Shown here: positions 14,727-14,849 of the stretch, piece after piece
Numbering within the stretch: the first letter of the stretch is position 1
Layout of the letters: each line of letters opens with the position of its first letter
Origin: Chamaesiphon sp.
GTDB taxonomy: Bacteria; Cyanobacteriota; Cyanobacteriia; Cyanobacteriales; Chamaesiphonaceae
Reading direction: 5' to 3'
DNA: 14,849 bases
NCBI GenBank assembly: GCA_026786125.1
Contig: JAJAYU010000026.1
Coordinates: 1-14,849 of the forward strand
The notes under the pieces: model-generated
What the model saw: the letters and a program-made list of their open reading frames with translations, nothing else
The model's database searches: none
What the model was told of the DNA's origin: nothing
Made by a program: the position numbers and the translations under genes

Positions 14727-14849
14727 AAAAGGGGAATAAGAGAAGGCATAGTTAGGGCACAAGAATGGGCAGAAATAGCCTCACGGAAAAAACCCATAGC
14801 AGAACGAGCTTGAAAACGACAAGTTTGAATGACGCTAAGTAAATCAGCA
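14709..14849 (-). mobile_element. End of an IS66-like insertion sequence, continues off the window
   Basis: The boundary is put at GTAAGGATTCAGGTC (14709) because IS66-family ends start with GTAAG, because a reading frame resembling a transposase C-terminus runs leftward to within 14 bases of it, and because the plus-strand gene loses its family pattern at this point. The other end and the expected 8-base target duplication are outside the window. Confidence 0.65.
14723..14849 (-). CDS. Transposase C-terminus, partial (IS66-like)
   Basis: On the minus strand an open frame enters from the window edge and ends with TAG at 14723-14725, giving 41 residues: it begins ADLLSVIQTCRFQARSA, continues MGFFREAISAHS and ends SLIPLF. 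This pattern (LLSVxQTCRxQxRS, FF, then a short loop and PSLIP at the end) is what I remember of IS66-family transposase C-termini in cyanobacteria. The catalytic DDE residues would lie outside the window. Its stop overlaps the plus-strand stop of the truncated gene, both lying within the palindrome TCTAGA. Confidence 0.55.
   Translation of the reverse strand, partial: ADLLSVIQTCRFQARSAMGFFREAISAHSCALTMPSLIPLF

Noticed and set aside
1..14849. CRISPR arrays, tRNA or rRNA genes
   Set aside because: No regularly spaced repeats and no tRNA-like or rRNA-like segments were seen on either strand.

Overview
The window is almost certainly cyanobacterial. The motif CGATCG recurs throughout, full HIP1 octamers (GCGATCGC) are seen for example at 4917-4924, 9104-9111, 14487-14494 and 14631-14638, and the gene families (GH13_5 amylase, DyP peroxidases, PIN-partner-type antitoxin, dispersed repeats) suit a filamentous or large-genome cyanobacterium. 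Genus cannot be fixed from the sequence. The region looks accessory: recombinase, orphan antitoxins, two MITE-like insertions, an IS end and a dispersed repeat.

Left part (1-2000, plus strand): the 3' part of a DUF6088/AbiEi-like antitoxin, a small VapB-type antitoxin that seems to lack its usual C-terminal tail and has no toxin beside it, then a complete tyrosine recombinase. A 382-base gap follows, holding one copy of a 33-base repeat.

Middle (2322-5380, plus strand): a DUF2278 (YukJ-like) protein fused to a C-terminal lamin-tail domain, a GC-rich hairpin with a T tract, and a cytoplasmic-type GH13 alpha-amylase with all four conserved regions. The second copy of the 33-base repeat lies between the amylase and the convergent gene set that follows.

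Right part (5452-14158, all minus strand): the most interesting block. In transcription order it encodes a DyP-type peroxidase (474 aa), a 797-aa protein with local resemblance to LodA/GoxA cysteine-tryptophylquinone oxidases, an FAD-dependent oxidoreductase of the type that would be its LodB-like maturation partner, an unrecognised 385-aa protein, and a second, distinct DyP-type peroxidase (550 aa) four bases behind it. LodA-family oxidases release hydrogen peroxide and DyP enzymes consume it, so the block can be read as a self-contained peroxide-producing and peroxide-using oxidation system. The gene functions are supported to different degrees; the linked pathway is inference. No protein in the block has an obvious signal peptide. 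Two MITE-like elements (8298-8467 and 8755-8906) now sit between the flavoprotein gene and the 385-aa gene.

Right edge: divergent from the first DyP gene is a 121-aa plus-strand reading frame whose last residues and stop codon come from the end of an IS66-like insertion sequence, so it is a truncated gene. The IS continues off the window, with its transposase C-terminus on the minus strand.
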